DNA from: Ziziphus jujuba
Taxonomy: Eukaryota > Streptophyta > Magnoliopsida > Rosales > Rhamnaceae
Length of the DNA stretch: 64,000 bases
NCBI RefSeq assembly: GCF_031755915.1
Contig: NC_083379.1
Coordinates: forward strand, 27,838,001 to 27,902,000
Direction: 5' to 3'
The notes below the pieces were generated by a model. That model was not told the DNA's origin, made no database searches, and saw nothing but the letters and a program-made list of their open reading frames with translations. The position numbers and the translations under genes were made by a program. Below are positions 44,001 through 56,110 of this stretch, piece by piece (the stretch's first letter is position 1; every line of letters begins with the position of its first letter).

Positions 44001-45448
44001 AAAGAGAAACCATTAATCAGATTTTGAGCAAAAATGTTCAAAAAAAAAAAAAAAAAAAAAAAAAAAACAAAAACAAAACAAAACCCCTCATAATTTTGCA
44101 GCTTGTTTTGGTTTTCAAGACAGTTTGAGAAACAAGAAAACAAATGATGAAAAGACACTGAGAAAATCCATACTCACAAGAAAGCAAGTTGAGGGATTTT
44201 TGCTAAAGACACTGGAAAAGGCCCAGACAAGCTATTGTTGTTCAGCCTCCTAGTTTCATTACATGACAAAAAGACCAGAGTAGAAGATTATATTAATAAA
44301 TAATCTTAAAAGAGAATAATATATTTGAGAAAACCATTTGGTTGCCGACAGAAAGATCTTCAATATATGGAAAATAAAGCCACTTAATAACTACAATGGC
44401 CAGCTCATAGGAAGCTACCAATTTGAATACCAAAATTGACATAAAAAATATGGCAGTCAGTTTCTGTTTTATTTTCCCTCTCTTTCTTGGCAACCAAACC
44501 AAGTGTAATGGACAAATAATAACTTACAGGTATTGGAGACTATTCAACTGACCCAGTGCGTCCGGGATAACACCGGAGAATCTATTGTTAGAGAGATCCA
44601 AGGTCTGAAGCTTCGGAAGGGCACTGAGCTCCAATGGAATTTTTCCGGAGATATTATTGTTCTGCAACAGCCTTCGAATTCACAACAACAAGAAGGCAAA
44701 GGGTTTTAACTTTTCGAGAGTTAAAATAAATACATAGGATTTTCACTTTCCGAGAGTTCAAAAAAATAAATACATGGTTCAAAACTCAAATTATCATTTT
44801 AACTTTCCTTACTTTCCATGTTCTCAGAAACCAAACAGAAACTACTCCGGGAAAAATCAAAATGAAACAACGACAACAACAACAATAATAATAAAGTTGC
44901 ATGAAATAATTGAGCATGCTTAGTCTCCGTACACTTGTCGAAGATTAGTGAGATTTCCAATTGCCCCGGAGAGAGTTCCAGAAAGAGACTGGCTCGGAGC
45001 TCCCCTGCGAAACCAGATACGGCCAAGTCTGATTATTTTTTCCACGAAAACAAATCTCTGAAAAAAGCTTAAAATAATCAAATTTAATGACAAATAAAAA
45101 AAAAGAAAAAGAAAAACTCACAGTCCAATCACAACATTGTCAGGCGAGCAAGTGATCATAGCCCAGCTACAAGGGTCCACAGAGTCTTCATCCCAGTTGT
45201 TCAACACACCGTGTGGATCATTCAAGTCTGTTTTCATAATTATCAAAGAGTCCACTGCAACAAAAACCAAAAACAAAAATACCAAAAAATACATAAAGAA
45301 ATTATATTAAAACAGCCAATAATACGACATACAAGTAGTAGAGAGAGAAAAAATAAAGAAAAAACAAACCTTCATGGTTTCGAGGCTCATATGAGGAACA
45401 GAGAGCCGCAGAAGAGAGCAAAAGAAGAAGGGAAAGCTTGAGAGACAT
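41016..45448 (-). CDS. SARK: LRR receptor-like serine/threonine kinase, subfamily II (SARK/NIK-like)
   Basis: Plasma-membrane receptor-like kinase. Eleven exons: 45,370-45,448, 45,122-45,254, 44,933-45,004, 44,528-44,671, 44,178-44,249, 43,919-43,978, 43,727-43,827, 43,509-43,640, 43,072-43,416, 41,981-42,360, 41,016-41,426. All introns are GT-AG; total 1,929 nt, 642 residues. Order: signal peptide ([19 protein letters not shown]), N-terminal cap with [19 protein letters not shown], about four to five LRRs in 72-nt exon units, a Ser/Pro stretch, a membrane helix in exon 8 ([20 protein letters not shown]), kinase with [50 protein letters not shown] and APEY, and C-terminal AMELSGPR. It resembles Arabidopsis At4g30520 (SARK) and At2g23950 more than NIK1, judged by the Gly-Asn-Leu-Arg-Ser-Phe-Thr-Phe entry, EKWAASHNH and the DDDDHSLDS tail. 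SARK has been linked to leaf senescence; here that role is inference. No break seen. Confidence 0.92.
41526..41787. repeat. 131-bp tandem duplication in intron 10
   Basis: Copy 1 is 41,526-41,656 and copy 2 is 41,657-41,787; both start GTCAACAATAACCAGCTTGC (or GTCAACAATAACC...). About three to four mismatches were counted by eye. It lies within the last intron of the receptor kinase. Confidence 0.93.
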
Positions 45449-46015
45449 GGTTATGGAATGGAGATCAAGAAGAAGAAGAACATGTTTTTTTTTTTTTTTT
45501 TTCACAGGAAAGAGCATGAAAGACGACAATTCCACCGTTCTCTCTTTTAATGTGTCTCTTTCTTTTTCTTCCTTTCTTTTCTTGGGTCTTTCACAGCTCT
45601 CTTTTTTCAGTCACTAATATATTACTTTACTTTCTTTACAAAAAATTATAAAAGAAAATAAAAAGAAAAAAAGAAGAAAAAAGGAAAAGCAAAAACAGAT
45701 ACAGACTGTATATGTTTATATGTTATGGACAGAAAGAGAGAATCAGGTGGGTGGGTGAGTGGGTGGTACAAGTTTTCATAGGAGAAAGAAAAAGGGAGGG
45801 AGTGGGGAAGTGTGTTTGGTTGCTTAGAAATTGAGAGAGAGAGAGGTGGAGTTGCTACTGTGATTGTACTCAAGCTATAGAGTGGGTTCTAACATGCGCT
45901 TCTGTTTTCGCTTCTTCCAGCCTAAAACATGGAGATGGTGAAGGCCAGCTCAGTAAGATTCAAAAACCCAAAAAAACCCAAAAACGGTGGGTTTTGGGCA
46001 GGCTCAGGAGAGAAT
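45449..46015 (-). promoter_or_regulatory. Upstream region of the receptor kinase
   Basis: The sequence directly upstream of the ATG at 45,448 is rich in CT on the coding strand, including CTCTCTCTCTCTC (complement of 45,833-45,846) and TTTTTC runs, as often seen in plant 5' leaders and core promoters. An upstream in-frame ATG at 45,535 is not favoured because it would bury the signal peptide behind a Lys run. No TATA box was chosen with confidence. Confidence 0.45.
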
Positions 46016-47047
46016 CAAAAACCCATACCTAATAGAGCCTTTGACAACTGAGTGAGAGAGAGAAAGATAGACAGAGCCCACACTGTTTTTCTGTGGCGTT
46101 GCCTAATGTGCCTGTGATCCTTATGATAGCCTACTTGGCTACTAGATGTGCCCCTATAAACCTTTCTATTTTTCATTAGAAGAACTCGCTTAAAATCCAC
46201 ATTTTGTATTTTTTTGTTTTTTTTTTTTTTTAGAATTTCTGAAATTGAATGACCTTTAAGAAGGCATTGCCTTTTGGGTGAGGCGACTAAAATGATGTTT
46301 GTGCACAATGTCTTTTTTCATGGTAAATATTTGTTCAAAATGTCTTGTAGCTGCAAGGTGAGGGTGAAATAATAGGGCTTCCTCTTTTTCCTGTGCGTCA
46401 AATAATGGGTTTTGGATGTAACAAAAATAATGGATAATTTAAGAGCATGAAGTTTACATTCAGGACACAATTAAAAAAGCGATTTCTGTCTCTAAATGGG
46501 AAAATGTTGCTTGTTGGGATACCCAAAATGGTAGGATTTTCGTAGTTTTTAAGAAATTATAGATTTTTCCTTCATATAATTAAAACCACTAAGATCAAGA
46601 GCTCATATCAAAAGAAAATGAAAAATATTATGTCACCGATTTACAATGTTAAGTTAAAATAAATTATAATGAAACATTTCACTATAAAAATCGCAAGGAT
46701 ATTGAAATAGGAATACTATTTCATTAATGTCCATTATTTTTTACAAAATACAGATTTCAATTTAATATACTTTAATTTGGAAAAGCTACTTTTTCAATAT
46801 TTAAATTTAAAATATTGTAATTTAGACATTTAAGTTTCAATTTATTATATTTTGGTGTAACTTTTCACTAATGATGGTTGCAACTCTGATTTTATTAAAT
46901 GCAATTTAGTCTCTCTTTTTTTAGTTTTATTTATTGAAATTTAGCTAGGTTCTTCTCTAATTTAGGCCATGCATTAATGGTGGTTTACTGAAACATCTAA
47001 TTAAACCAAAACAGAACTTGAACGCCTAAATTACATTAAAAAAGAAG

Positions 47048-47050
<3 letters not shown>
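46016..47050. other. Intergenic, no gene seen
   Basis: AT-rich, only short ORFs without motifs on either strand. Confidence 0.55.

Positions 47051-47116
<66 letters not shown>
47051..47116. repeat. (AG)n microsatellite
   Basis: An almost uninterrupted AG run of about 66 bp. The overlapping 126-codon minus ORF with a Ser-Leu repeat is a translation of this run, not a gene. Confidence 0.97.
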
Positions 47117-47120
<4 letters not shown>

Positions 47121-48471
47121 GAAGGCCTATAGTGCAAGTTCACCAAACTAGAGTATACTCTAAATGCAATTATCCCTAGAAAATAATATTTCTTGAATGA
47201 GAAAACAAAATATTGATCAACATTAATGGGAGTTGACAACGAGAAAAGAACAGGTAATGTTGTTTCATTAATTAGTAGTGTACTGATAAGATACAATTTT
47301 AGGTGAAATGGTGCTATAAAAAGGATTTTACAAGCGTTGTGAAAGAGGGACCCTGACGTGTTGCTGCTGAAATAAATGCACATGCAATGTGCATGAAATG
47401 GCAAACACCAAAACACTCAAACCTAAAAACAATCTTTTTTCTTCATGATTTTTGTACTTTGGTTGGAGGTTTCCTAGCTATCCCTTGTCTCTAATGTTTT
47501 TTCTGGATATTTTCTTTACCAAAAGCATTGCTTTTAAAAGAAAACGAAAACGAAATATCAGATCGTCAAATTTTTGAAGTAATTAATAATGTTCCAGGAA
47601 TTAATGCAATTTGATTTCAATGACCAAATCTATAAAAAGACTTTTCAGCTCTTGCAAAATTAGTTTATGGAATTTAGGAAACAAAAGATTCTAACTTTAT
47701 TATTATTATTTATTACTATTTTACTTTGAAACTCTTCGCCATGCTGTATGCCTGATTTTGAAACTTTAGATTTCAGAGGTCAAGGAAGTGGCAGTTTTGC
47801 ACCCAAAGAACGTGGATACTTACTTGGATTTAGGGTGGCACCTTTTTTGTTGGGTGTTTATCTGACAACGTGGTAATAATGTTTAAAAGCTGTGAATGAA
47901 ATGGTAAAGGCCTTAATTTTTAATGGGTGAACTATTTTTTACCCTCTTAAATTAAATTCGATTTGCACCTCACTATTAATGTATAATTAAATTAATATTT
48001 GTTGTTATTATTCGTCATAAATTAATTTCTTTTTCTCTTTCTTTTGAGCTCATCTTAACTTCTTTTATATACATTTTTGGAATTGGAATTGGGTACTGGC
48101 GGTAGTGGATTCTAGTTTTTGGACTTAAGTTTCTATTTTTTGATAAATATTCCAAGGAAACAGATGTCTTAAGACGTAAAACTAAAATGTGATCAAGATG
48201 ATGAATTATCAATAGTGTTAAACTAACTATTAAAACAAGGGTGGGTAGAAATTTGATGTATTTATTTGCAAATTATTAGTAAATCATAGAAGCTCTGTAA
48301 CTTACATATTCACATTGGAAAAGAAAGTCAAAATCATGTAACAGTTCTAGAAAGTATGAAAGAGATAATTTTTAAGCAAATATTACATAAATTCTTATTG
48401 GAATTTTATGATACATATATATTATGTATATTTGTACTATATCACCTTTTCTTAGGACTTGATCTTAAAAA

Positions 48472-48500
48472 GTAGGCACTGAAAGCTTTCAGTGACCTAC
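48472..48500. repeat. Palindrome
   Basis: CACTGAAAGCTTTCAGTG (48,477-48,494) is a perfect inverted repeat, extended by GTAGG on the left and CCTAC on the right with one unpaired A. Function unknown. Confidence 0.85.
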
Positions 48501-49317
48501 CCTGATATCATATTATTATCACACAGATCATATGTGACCAGTTGTGCCTTTGCACCGCAACCCATATTCCGATTCTAATACAATCAACAACAACAACAAA
48601 AAACCAAAATTCCTCCCCTTTGGACCAAACTTAGCATTTTACTTACTTTAAGAGATTCTGAACATGAATGATTACACAAACGATGCATTTTGGCCTCTTC
48701 CAAATCTTCCAAAGGATAATGCAATGCTACTATAAATTCTGTCATTTCAATTTATTTCTTTTTCATAGTAAAATTATCAGCATCTTAAGTTACACGAAAT
48801 AAGGAATATTGTTAGAAAATGAACAAATTAAAAAAAAAAAAAGATTTAAGGGGAGGTTTCAAATTAAGTCTAATTATTAATTAGAATTTAATTAATTAAT
48901 TCATCACATTCTAAAGATTATGATTATAATCATATATTCTGTATTCTTTTTATTTATTCTAATAAACAATAATGTTGATATGCTGATTATTGAAGTTTGA
49001 GATACACTCAAATTAATAAATTCTAGTAAGCAAAAAGTATAATGCAGTAGTTAAAGAAGCAGTAAAATAATCAGAAGACATCGGGTTCTCTGAGAACTCT
49101 TTCTTAGAACGTGGAAAAGGCTGCAATATACTTTTCCAAGGAAAATTCTATTGCATCATTCATTGGGCAGTTCATTCCACCAAAAGGAGTCATCTCAGCT
49201 ATAGTTAAGTCTCATCCACAACCTAAATTATAAAACCATGAGTTGCAATGTTTAGATGCTTTCTTTAGGAATCTGGCATGATGGCTCTTGTTGATAACCA
49301 TGATAGTTTTTATTTTA

Positions 49318-49345
49318 TTTTATTATTATTATTATTATTATTATT
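49318..49345. repeat. (TTA)n microsatellite
   Basis: About nine consecutive TTA/ATT units between T-rich flanks. Confidence 0.9.
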
Positions 49346-50143
49346 TTATTTTGTGTGTGTGTGTTTTACCTTCTTCTTCTTCTGTTCTTTTTTTTTTTTT
49401 TTTTTTTCAGAGATTGTATATCGCATATAAAATTTGTTGACCATAATCGATTAATCAATACAGTAAATTGTATATATAGAATTTTTAAAAGAACCTAACA
49501 TGACGGCACTTTTATTAAATTCAATAACATAGGAATTGTCAAATTTGTTTACGTATCAAGAGATGTACATACACATATATACGAGAATATTATCTGCATG
49601 GGGTTAATATTGTTGTCCTCCACTGAAATTTCGCTTAAATTTAATCAGTCCTTCTTTTTTCACTTAAAAAAACATCATCTACTTCAGGATTAGCTTAAAT
49701 CGAGTCAAACTTTTTTGCTTTCAAACATAACAATCTACCTTTTAGGGCTGTTAATTTGTTAAGGTACTTCGTTTTTGTTTTTTTTTTTGTTTTTTTTTTC
49801 TCTCTAAATCACGCACTGTTTGGTTAATTTAAATGTTTATTAGCATTAATACGTGATAGTTACAATTTATTAAATAAATTACTTAATTATAAATATAAAA
49901 AAGAAATCGACCTAATTTTAAGCTATAACAAATGAGCACTTGCAATTGCAACCAATTTAAAGTAAGCAATTGCAATTTTCCCTTTTTGTATGAGACCCAC
50001 TTCTATGTATAACTAGCCATATATGTGATCAATAATCCAAAAGATACCAAATTGATTACCAATTGGTATAACAATACATATTATTATCTTATTAGTTTAT
50101 ATTAAGTTTCGTTTATCATTTCATAAATTCATATATTTTTATT

Positions 50144-50598
50144 TAAGATATATTTGATTTGTTGAATAGATGCCGAATATTTTAAGCTTCTTGTGTTTGG
50201 TACTATTTTAAATTTTGAAATAGTTATTCTATAAAGATAGATGAGCTTGCATTTCAAAAAATAACTATACCTTTAAAAAAATCTTAAAATTGCTATGTAT
50301 ATATTCTAATTTAGATAAACATAAAAAATACATTTATTATGTTTTAATAAATTTAGATTTAAATGGATTATGATACATAAAAAAAAATTACACAAATAAA
50401 TAAAAAATAAACTTTTAATTAGTTTTTATCAAATTAGAAAACTTTTCAAATCACTTTTTTTTTTAAAAAAAAAAAAGGCTAAACGTGATTTTCATTTAAT
50501 ATTTTTACCAAATATACAAATATGAATGAATTTTAATCTCATAAATAGTTATTTCTATTTTATCAAAAATAATCATTTTATATACCAAACATACCTTA
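50144..50598. mobile_element. Candidate MITE
   Basis: The ends read TAAGATATATTTGAT (left) and, inverted, TAAGGTATGTTTGGT (right), agreeing at 12 of 15 positions with purine changes only. The interior is AT-rich and non-coding; length 455 bp suits a MITE. A target duplication (TTA or TAA) is possible but cannot be told from the ends. Confidence 0.4.
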
Positions 50599-51744
50599 GT
50601 TTATATTAATATTTCATCTAATAAAATAATAACAATGCTACATGTATAAAAAAAAATATTCTCAAAATTTATTTACTAGATAATATATATTAAGATATTA
50701 TTAATGGACACAAATAAATAAAATTTTAAATAAATAAATTAATTAAAAAATAAATTAATTATATAATATCACATTATCTGTTATATTATTTAGTAAATAA
50801 AACTAAATATTTAGATAGCTCTAGTATTACTGATAAAATAATATTATTTTACCATATAAGTTGATTAACAATTATTTAGAGCCCTTGAACTTTATTAGTA
50901 TTTTTCATAAAAAGAATTATTAATATTTAATAAAATATTTTTAAAGCAATTTCTTTGATAATGATTGGAGTTTAAATTTCCATATTTTTTAAAAGAAAAT
51001 TACAAAAAAATTTATAGAATTGAAGTTGAGAAGAGTCATTCTCGAGACAATTTAAACATACAAAGAAGAAATTGTAATTTCGAAATACTTTAAGGCAGTC
51101 ATAAAAATTATGCTTTTGACCCCCTACCATTCTTCCATGATTCATCATAATCTTTTATCGACCTTTTGTCTTCTAAAACACAGCAAGCTAGCAAGGTTAT
51201 CCTCATAACTCAAGGCCACCAGAGAAAGACTAACCAATGAGTAATTCAAATTATGCTTAACCACTTTTTCTCGAGGTCATTTAGAAGATGTACGTATATA
51301 TATATAATTATGTCCATTTTAATTTATTAAAATGAAATTTATTTTTCATAATCATTAAATTATATTAAAAATTATAATTAAAAATTAAAAAAATGATCAA
51401 GTATAAATTTTAATAATATATTAAATTATTATTTTAAAAAATAATTCACTAACATATTAAATTAATAAATATAATTTTAAAAATTAAATATTTTATACCA
51501 CGTTATATATAAAAAAAAATAAAATTTTTTATATTAAATCACATATTAAATACTTTATTTATTTGAAAATAAATTTCTATATTTACACATAGAATTATAT
51601 TTAGAGTTTGAGACTCAAGGCTCCATAAATTAATCAAGTGCATATCACCAAACCCCAAAAAAAACTATATTACTTCTGGATAACAAGAATTTGTTCCATC
51701 AAACCCAATGTCCTTGTGTAGGAAATCACTCATCCCCAAAAGAA

Positions 51745-51786
<42 letters not shown>

Positions 51787-52565
51787 TCAAACAAAAAAGG
51801 AGCTGAAGACGCTTTAGCTTTGGCCTTTTTTTTTTTTTTGTTTTTTTTTTTTTTTTGGTGGGTGATTTGTGTTTGGTTTGTGGTTGTTAGTGAGTTCCCG
51901 AGCTTAACCATGGGAATCCCCACCACCCCCACCACACCAAAATCTTCGTTGGAGTGAGCGATTTATTCTTCCATGCATGCGCTCGGAATTGATGCTTCCA
52001 CGCTGCCTGTTCTTTAACCCTCTCTTTCTCTCTCAGAAACCCCACAGCCACAATTCCTTCCACACACCCTTTCGAGACTTTGAGAAAATTAAAGCAAAAA
52101 GTGAATCACCCGTGCTTTACCCTCGCTCAGCTGTTTAATGGCCCACATTACATTGTGGGACCCACTTAAATCCTTTGAGAGAGGGATTTTCTTGTATGTA
52201 TCTGCTTCTACCCAAAACACTTGTGTACCATCATATTTTTTAAAGCCTCGACATGGAAAAGAAAAAGTTGATGACAGGGTTGATGATCTGATGAAGGGTG
52301 ATAATGGGCTGTTGTTGCCCCGGGCCATGGATTAATTGATTCTACTTTTGTGATATGGGCTCGTTTGAATCCAGCTTTGTAGAGGTGAAGGGTAATGGGC
52401 CGCATCTTCATACACACATAAGAAGAGGACTATTGGGAGTGCTTACCGACTTTCTCTTTTTTAATTGTTTTATCATAAGAAACTGAGAAAGACCGTTATA
52501 TGCCCTTTAAACAATTTAGGAAAATATACTGCATTGGGATTCTGAAGAAAAATCAAAGGTTAATT
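50599..52565. other. Intergenic, with a less AT-rich patch near 51.9-52.4 kb
   Basis: 50,600-51,700 is extremely AT-rich. Poly-A (51,746-51,776) and poly-T (51,826-51,857) tracts follow. About 51,890-52,420 is closer to average composition and has two TGGGCC and two TGGGCT words, which resemble site II promoter elements, but no convincing ORF was found next to it. Confidence 0.45.
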
Positions 52566-53044
52566 AGATAACACTAGTGCTAAGGCACCAAGTTGTTTAT
52601 CAATGATATGGCAATATTAATATTATTTTATAAATAGTATTACAAATCAAAATCTTCTCATTGTTTACTTAAATGATGTGACAAAGCTAATGTGTTTAAT
52701 ATTATTGATTGAAGAAATCTTCTAAAAGGATAACTAAAACTTATTATAATTTATCACAAGAATAAATGTAAATAAGTCAATAAAATAATAACATTTCACT
52801 TTGCAATTCCCCATGGCAAATAATTTGGTATTTCTAGCATTGTTGTTATATTATTGCCTGGACAATTAGTATAATTTATATATGAATAGGTAAATCTTTA
52901 AAAATATAATAAAACTCAATACAAAATAAAATTTGACATGTTTTTCACAAAATAATAATAATAATTACATTTTATTGCTTGATAAACAATTTGGTGTCTT
53001 TACATAAATAAAAAAGGTGCCCATGGCATTGTTGATTAGATAAA
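52566..53044. mobile_element. Candidate MITE or inverted-repeat remnant
   Basis: The left segment AACACTAGTGCTAAGGCACC then AAGTTGTTTATCAA is partly reverse-complementary to the right segment TTGATAAACAATTTGGTGTC near 52,979. The inner part has CCATGGCAA/CCATGGCATTGTTG phrases. No coding. Boundaries uncertain. Confidence 0.35.
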
Positions 53045-54411
53045 ATTCTCTTCTAGTCTGAAATTCGGTTCACATGTACTGTTGTAATTTTCATTTTGTT
53101 ACAAAAAATCTATCTGAATTATTGTATGTTTGAATTTTATATCCATGCATAAGTGTTTTGATAAGAAATATAGTCAATAAATGACAATCTTTTATTTCTA
53201 ATGTGGTAGCCAAAAATAATGTTATCTTAGACATGAAACAAAAAAGTGTTTAAATTCTAAGAAATAGAAAATTGTTCCAGCTACAAAATACTCTTTTTTG
53301 TGTACCTTTTTGTTATTGTTATTTTATGGAGTTTGCATAGTAGAACACTAATGTTAAATATCTATCCAAATAATTATGGCTAATTTAAATCTTCTAATTT
53401 ATTAGTTGAATATATGAGAAATGAAAAATACAAAACTATAAAGAAAGTGCTTCTCAGGGCCTCTTAGCCACATGGGCCACAACCATGCCTTTGCATTATT
53501 ATTACCTCTGGTGCTTACAAGCATTGGTCTATCAACCACGTATATATAAACCATAATTCATCAAAGAAAAAAGAAAAAGAAAAAAAGAATAAGAAACTAT
53601 GTATTTAAAGACAAGTACTATCTTCCAAAGTTTCATGCCCAAAAAAAGAAAAAAACCCTATATACTCTTTATTTTTATTTAACTTAATATTTCAAGTTAT
53701 ATTTTTATTATTTTAAAATTTTTTGTACATAATTATAATTGAAGTTGTGCTTCCATGATGCATAAATAAGCATTTCTAATGGGTCTTTAAAAAATAAGGC
53801 TATATAAATTATAGATAATTAATGAGAATATTATTTTCATTTATTTATTTATTTTAGGAGAATGCATGAATATTCTTTGATCTAGGACATTGTCCAATTT
53901 ATTGAAAAAAAAAAAAATATGATTAAAACTCAGCTCAAATATAAATAAAAAATAAAAAAAGGGCCCCTAAATGATTTTCAGAAAATTAAGGTATTTATGA
54001 TAATTATTTATATGTTTGGTTTCAATAAATCTTAATAATAAAAATGTTTTAATACGGTCCTACATAAGGTCCACGTGCCCCTTCTCAAGTTTTTTTCTTG
54101 TTCTATTATTATTGATTTTTGGATAATATCATTTAGACTCCTTGAAGATTATTCTTATTTCAAGTCATATTAAAAAATTCAAAATATTTCAAAAACACCC
54201 CATACTGTTAAATATATTCCATTAAATTAAACTGAAAAATGTAAATTAGTAATTAAGTATTCTTAAAAATCTGATGTAATAAGAATATAATATATAATAA
54301 TAAAAATAAAAAAGAATCTATTTGAACTAAATAAATATAAATTACCTTTTATAAAATATTAAAAAAACGAAAGAAAAGGCTTGAGACAATCAAAAACCCG
54401 TTTCTCTCCTT
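53045..54411. other. Intergenic, no gene seen
   Basis: AT-rich with A tracts; no protein motif or clear repeat ends. The expected 3' LTR of the neighbouring Tekay-like element is not here. Confidence 0.55.
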
Positions 54412-55560
54412 TTATGCTAGGTTCGGTTCTTCTATGGTCTCCTCCCCTTCTTTTTTCTTTACTTCCTTGACTAGGTTATTTCTCCAAAGAACCTTCAATA
54501 AGGATATGGTCTCGTTGCAAGGCTTTTTCTCTTCTCTACTTAGAATATGCACTGGCTGCTCCTTATAAGACAAGTCATCCATTAACTCAATCTCTGGTGT
54601 CTCCAACATATGTGATGGATCCGAGATATACTTGCGGAGCATAAATATGTAAAATACATCATAGATTCAAGAAAGCTCCTTCGGCAATACTAATCAATAT
54701 GCCATAGACCTATCCTCTCAACTATCTCGTATGGTCCAATGTTGTGAAGACTTATCTTCTTTAACTTTCCAAAGCCCTTTCAAGGAGAGTTTCAGGAATT
54801 TCCAATCACCAACCTCGAACTCGAAATCTTTCCCATGCACATTCGCATAGCTCTTTTACCTGTCTTCTGCTGCTTTCAACTTGGCCCGTATAATATTAAC
54901 CTTTTCACTGTCGCCTGTATGATCCCAAGGCTTAGAAGTTTCCTTTCACCCATCTCACTCCAACATAATAGAGTCCGACATTGTCTCCCATATAATGCCT
55001 CAAGTGATAGCTATTGTTGCAGGTGAACTTTGCCAAAGGTAGATACTCATTCCAATTCCCCTTGAACTGTAGTATACATACCTTAACATGTCTTCCATGG
55101 TCTGAATAGTTCTCTCAGATTGTCCATCAGTTTGCGGGTGAAAAGCAGTAGTCAAATTCAACTTGACCAACTTCATTCATTTATCTTTGCCAAAACCTCG
55201 AAGTGAATTATGGATTTCTATCAGATATAATTGATATTGGCACCCCATACAAGCTCACTCTATGATTCATAAAGAGTTCCGCTAAGTTTTGAGGAGAAAA
55301 CCTCTCATGAATGGGTAAGAATTGTGCGGACTTGGTAAGTTGATCCACTATCACCCAAATACCATCATGTTTCTGAACTGTAGGGGGGAGGAGCTTGAAT
55401 ACAAAATCCATTGTGATGCGTTCCCATTTCCATTGTGGGGATGGATAAGGGCTGTAGGAGTCTAGAAGGCTTTTGTCTTTCTACCTTCACGGGCTGGCAA
55501 ATGAAACACTTGGATATATACTTAGCAACTTCTCTTTTCATCCCTGCCCACCAATAATAC
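54412..55560 (-). pseudogene. Tekay-like integrase with C-terminal chromodomain region
   Basis: The minus strand shows, near 55,560-55,490, a YYWWAGMKREVAKYISKCF zinc-binding end (shifted). The core has MDFVFKLLPPTVQKHDGIWV, IVDQLTKSAQFLPIHERF and ISDRNP (55,411-55,208), with family D and D motifs in MDF and SDR. A frameshifted part follows, then MLRKYISDPSHMLETPEIEL, DDLSYKEQPVHILSREEK and LLKVLWRNNLVKEV (54,642-54,412), where the lineage has its chromodomain (WRNH-xx-EEATWE). The chromodomain aromatic cage cannot be judged because the end is altered. Confidence 0.82.
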
Positions 55561-55563
55561 TCT

Positions 55564-56110
55564 TTAAGGTACGGTACATCTTGGTGCTACCGCGGTGCAA
55601 CGCATAGGCAGAATTATGGCTTCTTCTAGTATTTGCCTCTTCAGCTCTTCATTTGTGGAAACACAGAGATTAGAACCAGTCACCAAGGCTTCATCACCTC
55701 TAATAGCGAAATCTAACTTTCTCCTTTGTTTAACATTCCTTCTCATGCTCATCAAGTTAGGGTATTCAAATTTAAGCCTCAAGAACATAATCCATAAGTA
55801 TCAGTCGTAGTCAAAAGCTAGCAAAAAGTTCTCATGAAGTATGCATCCACAAATTAACACCCAACTGTTGCAACCTAAACACCAAAGGAATAGTGCAATC
55901 AATATCCTTGAGCAACCTCATCCATGTCCTTTGCCTTAAGTTCAACTCCTTTTGAGTAAATAAATACTTAAGCCTCTTATGATCAGTATAAGTCGTACAT
56001 GCAACTTTATACAAGTAGTGTCTCTAAGTATTCAATATAAAGATCGCTGCAGCAAGCCCTAAATCCTGAGTTGGATAATTCAACTTGTGCTTCTTCAACT
56101 GCCTAGAAGC
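55564..56110 (-). pseudogene. Tekay-like RNase H and integrase N-terminus
   Basis: Piece 56,014-55,832 contains TYTDHKRLKYLFTQKELNLR and QRTWMRLLKDIDCTI, the RNase H end. Piece 55,788-55,564 contains EYPNLMSMRRNVKQRRKLDF and the LKRQILEEAIILPMRC start of the integrase zinc-binding part. Both are broken by shifts. Confidence 0.8.

Larger units (their letters stand above)
47117..50143. other. Intergenic, no gene seen
   Basis: Three kilobases of AT-rich DNA. Contains an 18-bp perfect palindrome at 48,477-48,494, a (TTA)n run at about 49,318-49,345 and a T run at 49,388-49,408. No coding family recognised. Confidence 0.55.

Noticed and set aside
41016..45448. Assignment as NIK1
   Set aside because: NIK proteins share the layout, but exon 9 entry and the EKWAASHNH plus acidic tail fit At4g30520/At2g23950 better.
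45449..45535. Upstream in-frame ATG for the receptor kinase
   Set aside because: It would put 29 residues with a Lys run ahead of a clear signal peptide; the ATG at 45,448 gives the family's usual N-terminus.
47036..47416. 126-codon minus ORF
   Set aside because: Mostly a Ser-Leu repeat translated from the AG microsatellite.
51691..51957. ORFs around poly-A and poly-T tracts
   Set aside because: Homopolymer translations without any motif.
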